A stretch of 64,000 bases of DNA from Bradyrhizobium sp. LMTR 3 (GTDB lineage Bacteria > Pseudomonadota > Alphaproteobacteria > Rhizobiales > Xanthobacteraceae), in NCBI RefSeq assembly GCF_001693485.1, contig NZ_MAXC01000012.1:930001-994000 (forward strand). Direction: 5' to 3'. The translations under genes and the position numbers were made by a program. The notes beneath the pieces were generated by a model that saw only the letters and a program-made list of their open reading frames with translations, had not been told where the DNA came from and did not search any database. The first letter of the stretch is position 1; each line of letters starts with the position of its first letter. Of the stretch, positions 8,417-17,869 are shown piece after piece.

Positions 8417-9377
8417 CGGCGACTCACGAATCGTGCCGTCGAACAGATCTTGCAGCTCCAGATCGATCTTGCTGCCGCATTTGAGGTGTTGCTGCATCGC
8501 CCACCGCCTCAAATCGAAACAGCCAGCGGCGGTCTCGTTCCCGGCGTGCCTTAAAGCGGTCCAGGCACTTCTTGGAGCACAGCGTCGCGGTGCCTGATCA
8601 TGCCAAACTTTCCGTCACAGACGGCGCAGCTTGTCGCTGCTGGGCGATACTCAAAGCGTCCGTGGCAATCGCGCATCTTCATCTTCTTTGGGCCTCACCC
8701 TATACTAGAACTCCGGAGTCGCTGACTCACTGTGCGCGCACAGGTGAGGTTCCGTTGCAAGATCATCGTGATTCGCCAATCTTGCGGCAGCTAAGGATGG
8801 GGCGCGAAGAGCTTGACTTTCATGTGCAGCATCCAGCTCTGCATCCAAGATGAAGTAGTTGCTGGGTGCGATCATTCGGCTTGAGCCTACATCCGGGAGA
8901 CCGACCGAGCCCTTCGATGGGGCACCGTCCACAAACGAAAACTTACCTCGTCATGACGAAGAAAAAGCAGCCAATTTCCCCTGGGCACGCATATATCAGG
9001 CGAAATTCTCATATTTCGCGCTGAAGTTCATCGAAGAAACCGACTACGTCGATACCCAGGCGGTACTCCAGATACGCAATCGCCACCGGTGAATCCCAAT
9101 TTCGGCGTGATTTATCGGACTGGAATGAATGCGCGTGCGGCCGACCGCGGGCAAAGCGACAGCGATGCTGCCTCGGCTGCGACCCACCAAACGGTCGCTT
9201 TTGACATTATTCGGCGGAGTAAGACGACGCCTATCCACTAACTGAACCGCTTGCGATCTCATGCCGATCCAATTCTTGTTCGGAAGCGGGCCCCATTGCC
9301 TCACCATCATGGCGCGCCTAGAGCATTTTCCTCTCTTCGGAACGGGAAGGGATTCCCTTGCAGGGGCAAATCATGGT
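8417..9377. other. Long non-coding or decayed stretch
   Basis: No open frame here has a good start, ribosome-binding site and family resemblance together. I see no repeats or RNA-like structure apart from the hairpin that follows at 9378. Confidence 0.45.
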
Positions 9378-9418
9378 TCATCGTAAGGGCTGGTGACGGA
9401 GGCCAGCCCTTACGATGA
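9378..9418. repeat. Perfect 16-bp inverted repeat (hairpin)
   Basis: The arms TCATCGTAAGGGCTGG (9378-9393) and CCAGCCCTTACGATGA (9403-9418) are exact reverse complements, separated by nine bases. No T-run follows on either strand, so a simple Rho-independent terminator is not indicated. It could be a recombination site, an operator, a folded leader or an end fragment of a lost mobile element. Confidence 0.8.
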
Positions 9419-9960
9419 TCAAACCGCTCTCGCCAGATCTTCGCCTACGCAGTATTCGTGGAGGCAGGAGCCACTGACATCGCCTGGCAGGGCTTCGCAA
9501 GGGTAAACAGCAGCTTCGGGGATTCGGTTCAGGTGCTCGAAGGGGTGGCGGGCGGCCGGCGAATTGCGCGCCGCTCATGCCGAAGACATCGCGTATGGCC
9601 CTGATCCAACCTTTTGGAGGCGTGCGGAACCGCTCGGCTGGTTTGAGCCCGTCCAGCTCATCCAGCCGCTGGCGCGCGACGTTCTTGATGTCGTTATTAC
9701 CCCAACCCGATTTCGTTCAACCTTTCATCGCGCTATGACCTGATTTTCATTCTAACAATCAGGATCATCTGTCATCGGCAGGCAACGTTGACGAACCGCG
9801 ATTTGCGCATTAACCGCCTGCGACAAGTCGTTGCTTTTGCGTAAAAAATTGGTCATTTGGACCTAGAATTCAGGTCTCAGCTTTCTTGATGCAAGGTCAA
9901 AGGTGGTATCAACCCAGCCTAGCCGGCGGCTGAAATGCCGCCACCGACCGCGCCCGAGAA
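9419..9960. other. No supported gene
   Basis: No credible coding frame was found. An AT-richer patch around 9720-9890 could hold a promoter, but I cannot assign one. Confidence 0.4.
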
Positions 9961-10630
9961 CATTTCGATCAGCCTTCGCATGCGCTCGCATTGGCAACCT
10001 GGTCGCGACGTATGTACACACTCTCAGCCGCTATATCGACTTGGCCGCGCTTGACGGCATCACCATCGCCGCCGACTAGCGCAGGCGCTCCTTGAGGTCG
10101 ACCGCGGCTACGAGACCAAGCACAAGCTCACCCCGTCGGAAGGCATCGTATGAGGTCGCCATGACCCCAGCGTCATGGGCGACGAAAGAGTTAAGAGCCA
10201 CATGCTCTTTAATGCCGGCGTCCTGCTTCCGCTAAGACGAGAACGAATTCTACGAGCAAGCACTCCACACCTGGCTCATGAACGCGCCATGTCGAAGTGA
10301 CAGAACGCTTCAATGCGGCCTCCGCGGGCGTGCTCCTGCAGAGCAAGCTCCCGAACGCACATGCGCATTACCGGTGGGAGATCATCAAGGCGTATTGGGA
10401 CGAATATGCGGTGACCCAGATTTGCGCGCGATTCGGGCAGCGTCCCACCGATGGTTACGAGGAGACGTTCGTCACCGCACTTGGGGAAACGCGGCGCGCG
10501 AACGCGCTCATCAAGACCTACGCGCTACATGCGAATCTCGAACAGATCACCGCCGAAGTCTACGGCAACCGGGCTCTCCTAAGCGAAAGCGATAGCGATC
10601 AAGTACGCGGTGCGCCGATTGCGACCTGAA
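9961..10630 (+). pseudogene. Metallopeptidase-like gene relic
   Basis: Reading across frames on the plus strand reconstructs one protein: LVATYVHTLSRYIDLAALDG, then ALLEVDRGYETKHKLTPSEG, then SHMLFNAGVLLPL, and finally a long good stretch from HVEVTERFNAASAGVLLQSK to LIKTYALHANLEQITAEVYG. Around 10270 the sequence HTWLMNACHVEV (after a frame correction) is compatible with a degenerate HExxH zinc-peptidase motif, which is inference. At least three frame changes and two stop codons make it a pseudogene. No family name can be given with confidence. Confidence 0.35.
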
Positions 10631-10669
10631 GCGAGCTGCACCATCGAAGCTTGGTTTCGTGGCACCGTC

Positions 10670-11640
10670 ACAGGGCTTGCGCCGTGAAAGAATTGGCTTC
10701 GCTCGAAACCCGCGCTCGTCTCGCCTCCGCAACCCGGCCAGCTCCGACGACACGAGCGCTACCAGCAAACCACGCGCGTGAAGGGCTCAAAATTGTGGCG
10801 TATTGCCTCCTCGGCGCCGCCAATGACCCAGAAAAACCAGGCTCTGTGCGCGCTCTACCGCCGCACGACAAGGCCGCCCTCGCGCGACACCAACGGCATG
10901 GCAATCTGTCCAACCAGTCGCGACGTCGATCATCGTCAGCGTCTAAATGAACGAGCCAGCTACAATGTGCCGCCATGGGCCATCATGTAATCTCGCAGAA
11001 CCCCGGTGGTGGATCGTAGCAGTCATTGAACGTCCGGATCGGCACTTCATGGCGCACCGCCGAATAAACCGACCCCGGCGCTTACCGGGCCGCGGCGATT
11101 TTGGTCTCGACCAACAGGCGTTTAATCATCGCTGCGCTGACGCCGAGCACCAGCGTTCAATTGGCCTGGTCGAGCTTGAGCCGGCCATGCCGCTCCAGCG
11201 AAGGTAGCAATGTCGGACTCATTACCTTCAGCCGCTTGCCGCAGATCCGATCAGAGGCCTCCCACACGCCATCAGCCTATCCTGCTGGCGACGCCATAGG
11301 TCGATCCTCGATGCTGCCGCGCCTCCGGCGAAATTGCGACATGGCTGGCTAGCGCCCCAAGTGTGTGCGTGCGATGCCAGCCGGTCACCGCGCAAAGCTG
11401 CTCGATATGCGACCCTTATTGTGCGCCCTGCTGATCGATAGTGCTCTACCGCCGCCGCCGTGAGTTCGCACCGCGCACCCATGCTGATCCGTCCTGTCAT
11501 CGGCGACACCCATCCAATTCGGTATCGCTGCCCCAATCCTGGCGGTCAGTTCTCCGGTAACATTCTTGATGAGGCACTGCGCTCATCGGTGTCCAACTTC
11601 TGGATGCCGAATGACATTAGCTTGGCTGAGCGACCCTCCG
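10670..11640 (-). pseudogene. Integrase-core transposase relic (ISNCY-like)
   Basis: On the minus strand, pieces in alternating frames rebuild an rve-type transposase: VWEASDRICGKRLK, LERHGRLKLDQAN, LVLGVSAAMIKRLLVETKIA, AVRHEVPIRTFNDCYDPPPG, then TLTMIDVATGWTDC and PLVSREGGLV. This order and wording match the integrase-core transposases of rhizobial ISNCY/IS481-type elements, with the aspartates of the DDE fold in the DPPPGFCEI and TMIDVATGW regions. Stops and frameshifts are frequent and no terminal repeats were found. It is an old, inactive insertion-sequence remnant. Confidence 0.5.
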
Positions 11641-11797
11641 GCCCATCGCAAGGGTGCGGCTGCCGCCGATGGCGAGCGAAGCAGGCGAATATTGGCAAAG
11701 CTGACGGTCGAGCGGCGGCAAGCAGTTGCCGTCGATTTCAGCCTCGACGCAAGCGGGCACACGGGCCGCTTCTCGTTTGGTGAAATTTGCGGCAGGT

Positions 11798-11827
11798 TCG
11801 TCAGCTTTTGGAAAGCCAGCCCGAATA
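11798..11827 (+). promoter_or_regulatory. Weak tts-like box
   Basis: GTCAGCTTTTGGAAAGCC followed by AGCCCGAATA fits the tts-box layout with mismatches at two core positions (C to G, and T to C). No gene starts within the next 250 bases except the effector at 12168, which already has a better box at 12103. It may be a decayed box or a chance match. Confidence 0.3.
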
Positions 11828-12102
11828 CAAGACCGTTGAAGTTAGTGGCGCGTAGTTAGGATAGCGCCTGACCAGGACGGAGAAGGCGCAGCGTCACGTC
11901 GCTGCTAACCTCAATTGCAGCGCGGGCGCGGTAGGGCGAGCGTCAACTCAGCAACAAACGGCTCCCAGTCGCGTACGCGCTGTTTCCAGTCGCTGGAGTG
12001 GATTGCCAGGCCACTGATGCCGTCAAAATCTGTCAATCAATGACATGAGTGGCCATGATGGTGTTTTTCATGCTCATCGGACGGCTTGGGAGGCGGTGTG
12101 GC

Positions 12103-12132
12103 TCGTCAGCTTCTTGAAAGCTGGCCGTGGTA
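12103..12132 (+). promoter_or_regulatory. tts box of the effector gene
   Basis: TCGTCAGCTTCTTGAAAGCT followed by GGCCGTGGTA matches the tts-box pattern with one core mismatch (C to T within TCGAAAGCT). It ends 35 bases before the GTG start at 12168, on the same strand, the usual arrangement for TtsI-dependent, flavonoid-induced type III genes. Confidence 0.85.
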
Positions 12133-12167
12133 ATTGTGAACTTTTCGGGTGACCTGAGGAGGTGAGT

Positions 12168-13619
12168 GTGGACAATTTCAACATAACAGCTTGGTCGCAG
12201 GTGTCGCAGCCAATCGCCCAGGATGAGCAGGCGGGACAGCCCGGGCAGATGGTGTCTTTCGAACAACTGCGCCCGTTCCTCTCCGATGATCTCTGTGCGG
12301 AGTATCGTCATCTGTCTGATGAGGATCGGCGTTTGATCGAGAGTGCAATTGGTGCCGCGTTTGTGAGGGGAGAGGTGGACTTGGCATCCGGAGGCCGGTA
12401 CGCCAACAATCTTGCCAGCTTCGCAAATAGTCTCGGATCTAAGGGTCTATCGATGGTTGGCCTCAATACCAACGAGCTGGAGGCTGAAAGAAAGGCCGGA
12501 CACAATCGCGGCGCGTATTTACCTAAAGCATTGGATCACCTTCGTAAGTTTCGTGATCCCGATGCATCTGCAGAAGCAGGGAGCTCACGGAAGCCTCGGG
12601 GTCGGTTAAAGCTGAAAAATTTTCCAAATGAGCAGCTTATGGGCGGCCTTCCACCAAAACGTCGGCGACTGCTGGATGACGAGCCCCCTCAGTTGACGAT
12701 CTCGGTCGATCCAGGGGAGCTTCGGAGACCGGAAGAGCGGCTTCATGAGGAGCTTCAGCCACAGCGGAGTGCGGAGCCCGGGCCGTTGGCGCTGGTCAAT
12801 CCAGAGCACTTCACCTTCGATGCAGTGCAATTCCCTCCAGCTGAACTTCGGCAGGTGCTCGATGATGAACCTGCCGGGGCGCCATTGTTTAATGTCGATC
12901 CAGAGCACTTCACGCTCGATCCAGTTCAATTCTCTCAAGGTCAGCTTCAGCGATTGTCGGATGATGAACCCACGCCTTTCGAACAGCAAGTGCGCCCGAG
13001 CTCACGGCAGTTTCAGAGCCAGCCCAACATCATAGATCTTCGAAATGAGCAGTTCATTGACAGCCCTGCAGCAAGAGTTTGGCGACTGCTGGATGATGAG
13101 CCGGCTCAGGTGACGGTCTCGGTCGATCCAGGGGAGCTTCGGGAACTGGAAGAGCGGCTTCGTGAGGAGCTTCAGCCACAGCGCGGTGCCGAGCCCGGGC
13201 CGTTGCCGCTGATCGATCCAGAGCACCTCACCTTCGATGCAGTGCAATTCCCTCCAGCTGAGTTTCGGCAGTTGCTAGATGATGAACCCGCTGGGGCGCC
13301 ATTCTTCAATGTCGATCCACAGCACTTCGCGTTCGATCCAGTTCAATTGCCTCCAAGTGAGCATCGGCGATTGCTGAATGATGAACCCGTGCCTAGTGAA
13401 GCGGGTCCGCTGCCACCCTTGTCGTTTTATGCACCTCCGGGCTGGCAACACGGGGACCAGTGGGCGCCGGAAGACCTCAAAGAAGGAATGCGCTTACACA
13501 ACGTGCTGCCAAGTGTGCTTGAGCCAGAGAAAACTCTAACTCTCCGGGGCGTGAACTACACGGCCACTATTGGGCCGCCAGGCCTGGAGCACGAGATTTT
13601 TCTCCGCAGGACAATTTGA
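12168..13619 (+). CDS. Candidate type III effector with duplicated repeat domain
   Basis: The start is GTG 12168, five bases after AGGAGG; an alternative in-frame GTG lies at 12162. The 483-residue protein has a polar N-terminus suited to type III secretion, then a helical region (about residues 30-130, with LSDEDRRLIESAIGAAFVRG) and a basic patch (RKPRGRLKLKN, PPKRRRL) that could serve as a nuclear localisation signal. Two units of about 139 residues follow. They contain six copies of a short motif, L-x-D-D-E-P or close variants, near residues 170, 233, 266, 309, 371 and 404, plus repeated D/N-P-E/Q-H-F/L and DPGEL segments. The C-terminus is short and has no recognisable catalytic domain. 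It resembles repeat regions of large Bradyrhizobium effectors with SUMO-protease domains, but no protease is encoded. Delivery into the plant cell is inferred from the tts box; the host target is unknown. Confidence 0.78.
   Translation: MDNFNITAWSQVSQPIAQDEQAGQPGQMVSFEQLRPFLSDDLCAEYRHLSDEDRRLIESAIGAAFVRGEVDLASGGRYANNLASFANSLGSKGLSMVGLNTNELEAERKAGHNRGAYLPKALDHLRKFRDPDASAEAGSSRKPRGRLKLKNFPNEQLMGGLPPKRRRLLDDEPPQLTISVDPGELRRPEERLHEELQPQRSAEPGPLALVNPEHFTFDAVQFPPAELRQVLDDEPAGAPLFNVDPEHFTLDPVQFSQGQLQRLSDDEPTPFEQQVRPSSRQFQSQPNIIDLRNEQFIDSPAARVWRLLDDEPAQVTVSVDPGELRELEERLREELQPQRGAEPGPLPLIDPEHLTFDAVQFPPAEFRQLLDDEPAGAPFFNVDPQHFAFDPVQLPPSEHRRLLNDEPVPSEAGPLPPLSFYAPPGWQHGDQWAPEDLKEGMRLHNVLPSVLEPEKTLTLRGVNYTATIGPPGLEHEIFLRRTI
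12700..13390 (+). repeat. Two tandem about 417-bp coding repeats
   Basis: Within the effector gene, segments 417 bases apart are nearly identical, for example GATCCAGGGGAGCTTCGG near 12709 and again near 13126, and the stretch around TTCGATGCAGTGCAATTCCC near 12815 and 13232. High nucleotide identity points to a fairly recent duplication. Confidence 0.8.
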
Positions 13620-14847
13620 CCAGTTTTGCCTGGCATAGCCTGCAGTCCTTCTCCGGGGGAGAACTCGGCGGCCCCGTGCGTTACATAACCCAAGCCTGGG
13701 AGCGAGGTGGTCAGCTTTGCTGATGCAAGGGCTCGTGAAAGCAGGCCCGGCGCGCCCTCTCGTCGAGCAGGCTGTCAAGCTGGTCGCGGATGCGGGAAGC
13801 TGCAATCGCGCCAGCATGGCGTCGAGCCGATCGATCGGTGCTTCGGTTATCTTCTTTGCGCGGACCGTCAGAAGCTCCCTGCAATAGCTGCTTCGTATTC
13901 GGTAAGAGGACCCAACAAGGGATGGGAGTGGAGACGACCGCGGCAGCGTCGCTGCCGTAGTCGCCGGTCCGCAGACCGTGCGAATTGCGCCGGTAACATC
14001 GATCGTCCCGCTAACGCCCTGCCCTCGTTGCTGCCGACCCTGAGCAGTTGGCTGACCGCGCAAAGACTCACTTTTCGAGGACGACAGAACACCAGTTTTC
14101 CGAGTTGAAATTGCTCAAATTCGACGTGTCATCCGGCATGGATCCGCGCCTGCAGCTCGCGTTGGCCAATTATTAGATTGGTACGCGAGGCTCCTCTTCG
14201 ATGCGTCGGTCCATCGAAACTACCGCCTGCAATGCGATCTTCTGCTCGCTCTCCTTCGTGTCGGTACCCAGTTCGACGACGTCCATTTCGACGCCATCAT
14301 GAACCGAATATCGGAAGGTTGCGGAGAAAATGACCATCGTAGTCAACATCAAAACGAATACGACACCTCTTTGTCAGCCTTGGCGATCTTCGGCCGAACG
14401 ACAGCATCCCCCCCCCCACTGGAGCGCAGAATCTAGGTTTTCTATCTCGAAATCGAGCGTGGAATAGCCGTCGATTTCCGGATCGAACGTCTCCAAAGGA
14501 TTCGATCGCAGCTTCGATATCAATCTTGAGTTCGGATTCCTCCCCGGGCGCGAGCAGCGCCATGCAACGCGCGACGACGAATGCCGCATCTCCATTGAAG
14601 TAGTCTGGGGCCGCCGCGACATCGCAGACCGGCTATCAGCAGCTCAGATTGGCCGGCATAGTCCTGCCAATCGCGATCGGGGCTGACGACCAGCAGTAGC
14701 CCCGCATTGCGTGCCGCCCCGTCTTCGAGTGGAGAGCAGCGCGAGCGCGTCGGGGAATTCGTTCTTCTTGGCTTCGCGGGAAGAGAAAGGCGCCAGCGGG
14801 ATTACCACGACGTGGGCCGCACCTTATCAGATACGCGGGCCGCCCAG
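13620..14847. other. Long region without an intact gene
   Basis: Frames on both strands are open but unconvincing. Around 14300-14620 on the minus strand, fragments such as NPLETFDPEIDGYSTLDFEI in one frame and IEAAIESFGDVRSG in another hint at a decayed gene. I recognise no family. Confidence 0.4.
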
Positions 14848-16128
14848 TTAACCGACGAGGCGCGTGATAGCTTCGGGCGCGTCGATGAACGCATAAGGAT
14901 TGAAGAACTGGCGGCGCCACAGGAAATTCCGGTCGACCTCGCTGAGCGCGGCCTCGTCGCACACCTGCGCCCAACGTTCCTTGATGGTCTCAATTTGCGC
15001 GGTCGCGATAAGGATCGCTTCCCCCTCATTAAGCAGGAACAAGGGCGCGGCTTTCAGGCAGAGCGCGATTTGGCTCGCACGCTCCTGTCCCATGATCAAC
15101 ATGGCCTGCGATGCCTCCCCGCCCGTCCGATTCTGCGGACAGATGTCGTAGGCGGGCGTAAGCGTAAGCTCCGCACCATTCCAGAACGCGGCGTGGTTTC
15201 GGGCGTGGTCGTCAGTGTTGCCGGACAGGATGTTGAACACGAGCCTGCCAAAGAGTTCCTTCAAGGTCTCTTTGGGCGACGTGAAGCGGTGACGAATGAC
15301 GGTCGCAAGCTGCTCGTAGCTCGCGTAGCGGGCCATCATTTCGTCAAGCTCGAGCAGCGTGAGCGCCGAGACCATTGACTTGCGGCGCCACCCTTCCTGT
15401 GCTTTTTCACGGTCGAAGCGCTCGATAAGCAGCACATCCTTTCCAGCGGCGCGTTTGAGGGCCACGGGTGCGGCGGAGAGACCGATGATGGACGCGAGGC
15501 GCATGGCGACGAATTCGGCTTTCACCATGCCGAAGAGGTCGTTCTGGGACGAGAACTTCGCCACGAATTTCTTGTTGCCGGACGTGATCATGGCTTTTGG
15601 CCGCGCGCCACCGATGGAGCTCCCGTGGAGAAGCGCACGGTCGAGTTCGGCCGTCAGCGGCACACCTTTTTCAACCAGCGTTGCCGCATTCAGGAGTTCA
15701 TCGAGCGACACTTCCGCGCCCTCGCGCGGTACATAGTTCGACGCAGACGCTTGAAAGTCGAGCGCGCCGATACGGTCCGATCCGGACTCAAGGAGATAGG
15801 TCAGTTCGTCAAGGCTGCCGGGATCGACATCTTTTCCGCCTGAGCCGAATTTGCGATTGATGATGATGCGGCGGCCCCACGCGTCGGGTGCCGCGTCGCG
15901 AATGCAGTTGGGCATGTTGAGCCCGTTCAGGAGCGGAAGGACGCCCCTGCGGAGCGGCAATTCCGGCTCATAAAGCGAGATGGCATTGTTCCGGCGCAGA
16001 TAGCTCTGCCCGTAATTGTAGACGAGTTGCTTGCCGCTCGCGGACAGGAGACCCGCGACGACAGGTTGCGTGCCGTCCGGCAACCAAACCCATACATAGG
16101 CTTGGGTATGTTTTTGCTCAGAAGTCAT
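14848..16128 (-). CDS. hipA: HipA-type serine/threonine kinase toxin
   Basis: The 426-residue protein has the full HipA layout: an N-subdomain with VWVWLPDGTQPVVAG, a Gly-rich loop (SSIGGARPKA) in which HipA toxins carry the autophosphorylated serine, the ATP-binding VAKFSSQNDLF, LLIERFDRE, the catalytic loop NILSGNTDDHARNHA and the metal-binding LTPAYDICPQNR. HipA kinases of this type phosphorylate a host target (glutamyl-tRNA synthetase in E. coli) and cause growth arrest or persistence; the target here is not known. The gene overlaps hipB by 11 bases, antitoxin first. Catalytic residues look intact, so it is probably functional. Confidence 0.93.
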   Translation of the reverse strand: MTSEQKHTQAYVWVWLPDGTQPVVAGLLSASGKQLVYNYGQSYLRRNNAISLYEPELPLRRGVLPLLNGLNMPNCIRDAAPDAWGRRIIINRKFGSGGKDVDPGSLDELTYLLESGSDRIGALDFQASASNYVPREGAEVSLDELLNAATLVEKGVPLTAELDRALLHGSSIGGARPKAMITSGNKKFVAKFSSQNDLFGMVKAEFVAMRLASIIGLSAAPVALKRAAGKDVLLIERFDREKAQEGWRRKSMVSALTLLELDEMMARYASYEQLATVIRHRFTSPKETLKELFGRLVFNILSGNTDDHARNHAAFWNGAELTLTPAYDICPQNRTGGEASQAMLIMGQERASQIALCLKAAPLFLLNEGEAILIATAQIETIKERWAQVCDEAALSEVDRNFLWRRQFFNPYAFIDAPEAITRLVG

Positions 16129-16453
16129 CGTCGGGCTCGGTTCGGTGGCTGCGGATTGCCTTGGGAAGTAAGGCCATTACTTCGCGGTTGGATTCGACGT
16201 CGCGCGACATCGTCACCTGGCCGGCATCGAACAGGCGCACGCCGACAATCGCCGCGGCCTCGAACACGGCACCAATGGCGCAGCCGGTATCGCCCGCCTC
16301 GATGCGTTGGATGAGGCCACGCGAGACCCCTGCCCGTTCCGCCAAGGCAGCAACCGTCATGTGGCGGTCAATGCGCCCTCGGCGGATGAGCTGCCCCAAC
16401 CGGATCGCGGCATCCGCAGCATAGGGTGAGACAGGACGGTTGGTCTTGGGCAC
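16118..16453 (-). CDS. hipB: HipB-type antitoxin, XRE-family repressor
   Basis: The 111-residue product starts at GTG 16453. Residues 15-72 form an XRE helix-turn-helix (LGQLIRRGRIDRHMTVAALA, then ERAGVSRGLIQRIEAGDTG), and a hydrophilic C-terminal tail ends RTEPDDDF. HipB antitoxins neutralise HipA by direct binding and repress their own operon. Four palindromes lie immediately upstream (16458-16568). The 11-base overlap with hipA indicates translational coupling. Confidence 0.9.
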   Translation of the reverse strand: MPKTNRPVSPYAADAAIRLGQLIRRGRIDRHMTVAALAERAGVSRGLIQRIEAGDTGCAIGAVFEAAAIVGVRLFDAGQVTMSRDVESNREVMALLPKAIRSHRTEPDDDF

Positions 16454-16457
16454 GTCT

Positions 16458-16568
16458 GATCCATAAATAGGCCATAAGGGGCTTTATGATCTATTTATAA
16501 ACCGGACCGATGTCAAGTTTATGGTCTATAAATAGATCATTTCCGCGTTCGTGATCTATCTATAGACC
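16458..16568 (-). promoter_or_regulatory. hipBA operator array (four 16-bp palindromes)
   Basis: Four related 16-bp palindromes precede hipB: GATCCATAAATAGGCC (16458), GATCTATTTATAAACC (16488), GGTCTATAAATAGATC (16523) and GATCTATCTATAGACC (16553). The starts are 30, 35 and 30 bases apart, close to three helical turns, so repressor dimers could line up on one face. E. coli hipBA also has four operators. The promoter must lie within this AT-rich block. Confidence 0.85.
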
Positions 16569-16891
16569 ACTCAACTAAAGAAAACGTTCCCCCCTGCCTC
16601 ACGACGGCCACGCTCTTGATCGAGCGTAAGCAGGGCCTGAAGCGCTCGCACCATCGTTTAGGTTTCAGGCGCTGCCGCGCGGTGGCCGACGGCATGGCGC
16701 GAACTGGCATTGCCAGTCCGAGCCGCGGTATCGAAGTCAGCCAAGGTGTGCGATCTCAATTTTAATGAGCGAAGGCGGCCGGGAACAAGAGCGTATCCGG
16801 ATGCTCTGCCTTTGCCTCAGCTGACGCGACCGCAAACTCCAAGCAGCTTCTTGATCCGTGCGCCATCGGGCGTCGCCTTCCGCGAAGGATT
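16569..16891. other. Decayed sequence beside the integrase fragment
   Basis: The minus strand may continue the integrase relic in another frame (GDARWRTDQEAAWSLRSRQL), but no catalytic Arg-His-Arg-Tyr motif of tyrosine recombinases is recognisable. Confidence 0.35.
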
Positions 16892-17209
16892 TCAGCGCCG
16901 AGCGCAAGAGCCGTTCCGCTGCCATTCCGCATAGTCTAGCCCGTCGTTATCGGACAATTCTGTAACAACTTTGTCCCCGCAGATGTCGACAAGCTCCTTC
17001 ACAGCCCGAATGTGGCTGTTGCGCCAAACGCGAAGCTGGTTCGGCGAAAGCTTTGCTGTCTCATCCTTCGTCAGCGCTTGGTATTCGTCAAAAAGCTTAG
17101 AAAGCGGGAAGGATGGGCGGGCTAGCGTCCCCAAAACGGCAGCTCGAGCACCAGCATCATTTTCAAGGCCATTGAGCAGCTGTGTTTCGAGCCGCATTAA
17201 CTGTTGCAT
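16892..17209 (-). pseudogene. Phage-type tyrosine integrase N-terminal fragment
   Basis: The minus-strand frame from 17209 encodes about 100 residues. The last 50 (NSHIRAVKELVDICGDKVVT, then ELSDNDGLDYAEWQRNG) resemble the SAM-like core-binding domain of tyrosine site-specific recombinases, in which an R-A-V-x-x-L-V-x-x-x-G-D-K pattern precedes D-x-x-x-W. The catalytic domain is missing and the frame ends in Arg-rich sequence, so it is a truncated relic, probably of the element that carried the genes downstream of it at 17.9-23.8 kb or the hipBA pair. Confidence 0.42.
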
Positions 17210-17869
17210 GAGTGGAAGCGAGACGAGTTGTGTGTGATCCAGATGGTCAAAACCAGCGAGCGCGCCGCTTTCCGCGTTTGATCATGGGTTTACGGCGGCG
17301 GTGTTCGTTTCTGCCCCCGCAAGTCTCTGCCAATGAGACTCAAACTCGGTTTGATTTTGTCGACGCCCCGCATGGCTTTCCGTCCTGTCTGATCTGAGGC
17401 AGCGAACAAAGTGCCACACCCCATTCCGAGCCGTAAGAAAGTCAGGCATGACTTACCCCGCTGGACGAAATGTTGTACGTTTTGTTAGTCGTGTTGAACG
17501 AGAGAGGGCGGCTCCGTTCCGAGCTTATGGGACAGAGTTCGCATCGTGCGAAACGTCGGCAATATTTGATAATTGCAAGTTTTCGCCTCCGATTGGAGGC
17601 TCTTTGGAACCACAACGCATTCGGGAGAATGGCGCGCCCGAAACGGCTTAAGTGGCGCTCCCTAGGGGAAACACCGAGCGCCCGCCGAAGACACTGAAAT
17701 TACAAACTTTTTAGTCACCCTGCTATGCGCTGCGTAGCAACTCGGCGCCCAACTGTCGAGGGCTTCCAATAGTTCTCCTAGCAGCCCTTCCGCGATATGT
17801 CGGTCTGAGGTACCTACCAGCCGGCCCAGCCATCCGAACATTAAGCCGCCGATGCCGCTTTTGCTCTTG
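17210..17869. other. Intergenic, no supported gene
   Basis: Short plus-strand frames exist but show neither ribosome-binding sites nor family resemblance. This stretch separates the integrase relic from the convergent end of the signalling operon. Confidence 0.4.

Noticed and set aside
9378..9418. The perfect inverted repeat as a Rho-independent terminator
   Set aside because: No T-run follows the stem on either strand and no gene ends nearby.
11680..11720. Minus-strand GTCAGCTTTGCCAATATT as a tts box
   Set aside because: The core beyond GTCAGCTT does not match and it lies at the edge of a transposase relic.
13707..13745. GTCAGCTTTGCTGATGC as a further tts box
   Set aside because: Only the first half matches the consensus; the second half (CGAAAGCT) is missing and no gene follows.
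14707..15378. A 223-codon plus-strand open frame inside hipA
   Set aside because: It is the reverse-strand shadow of hipA, whose catalytic motifs are complete.
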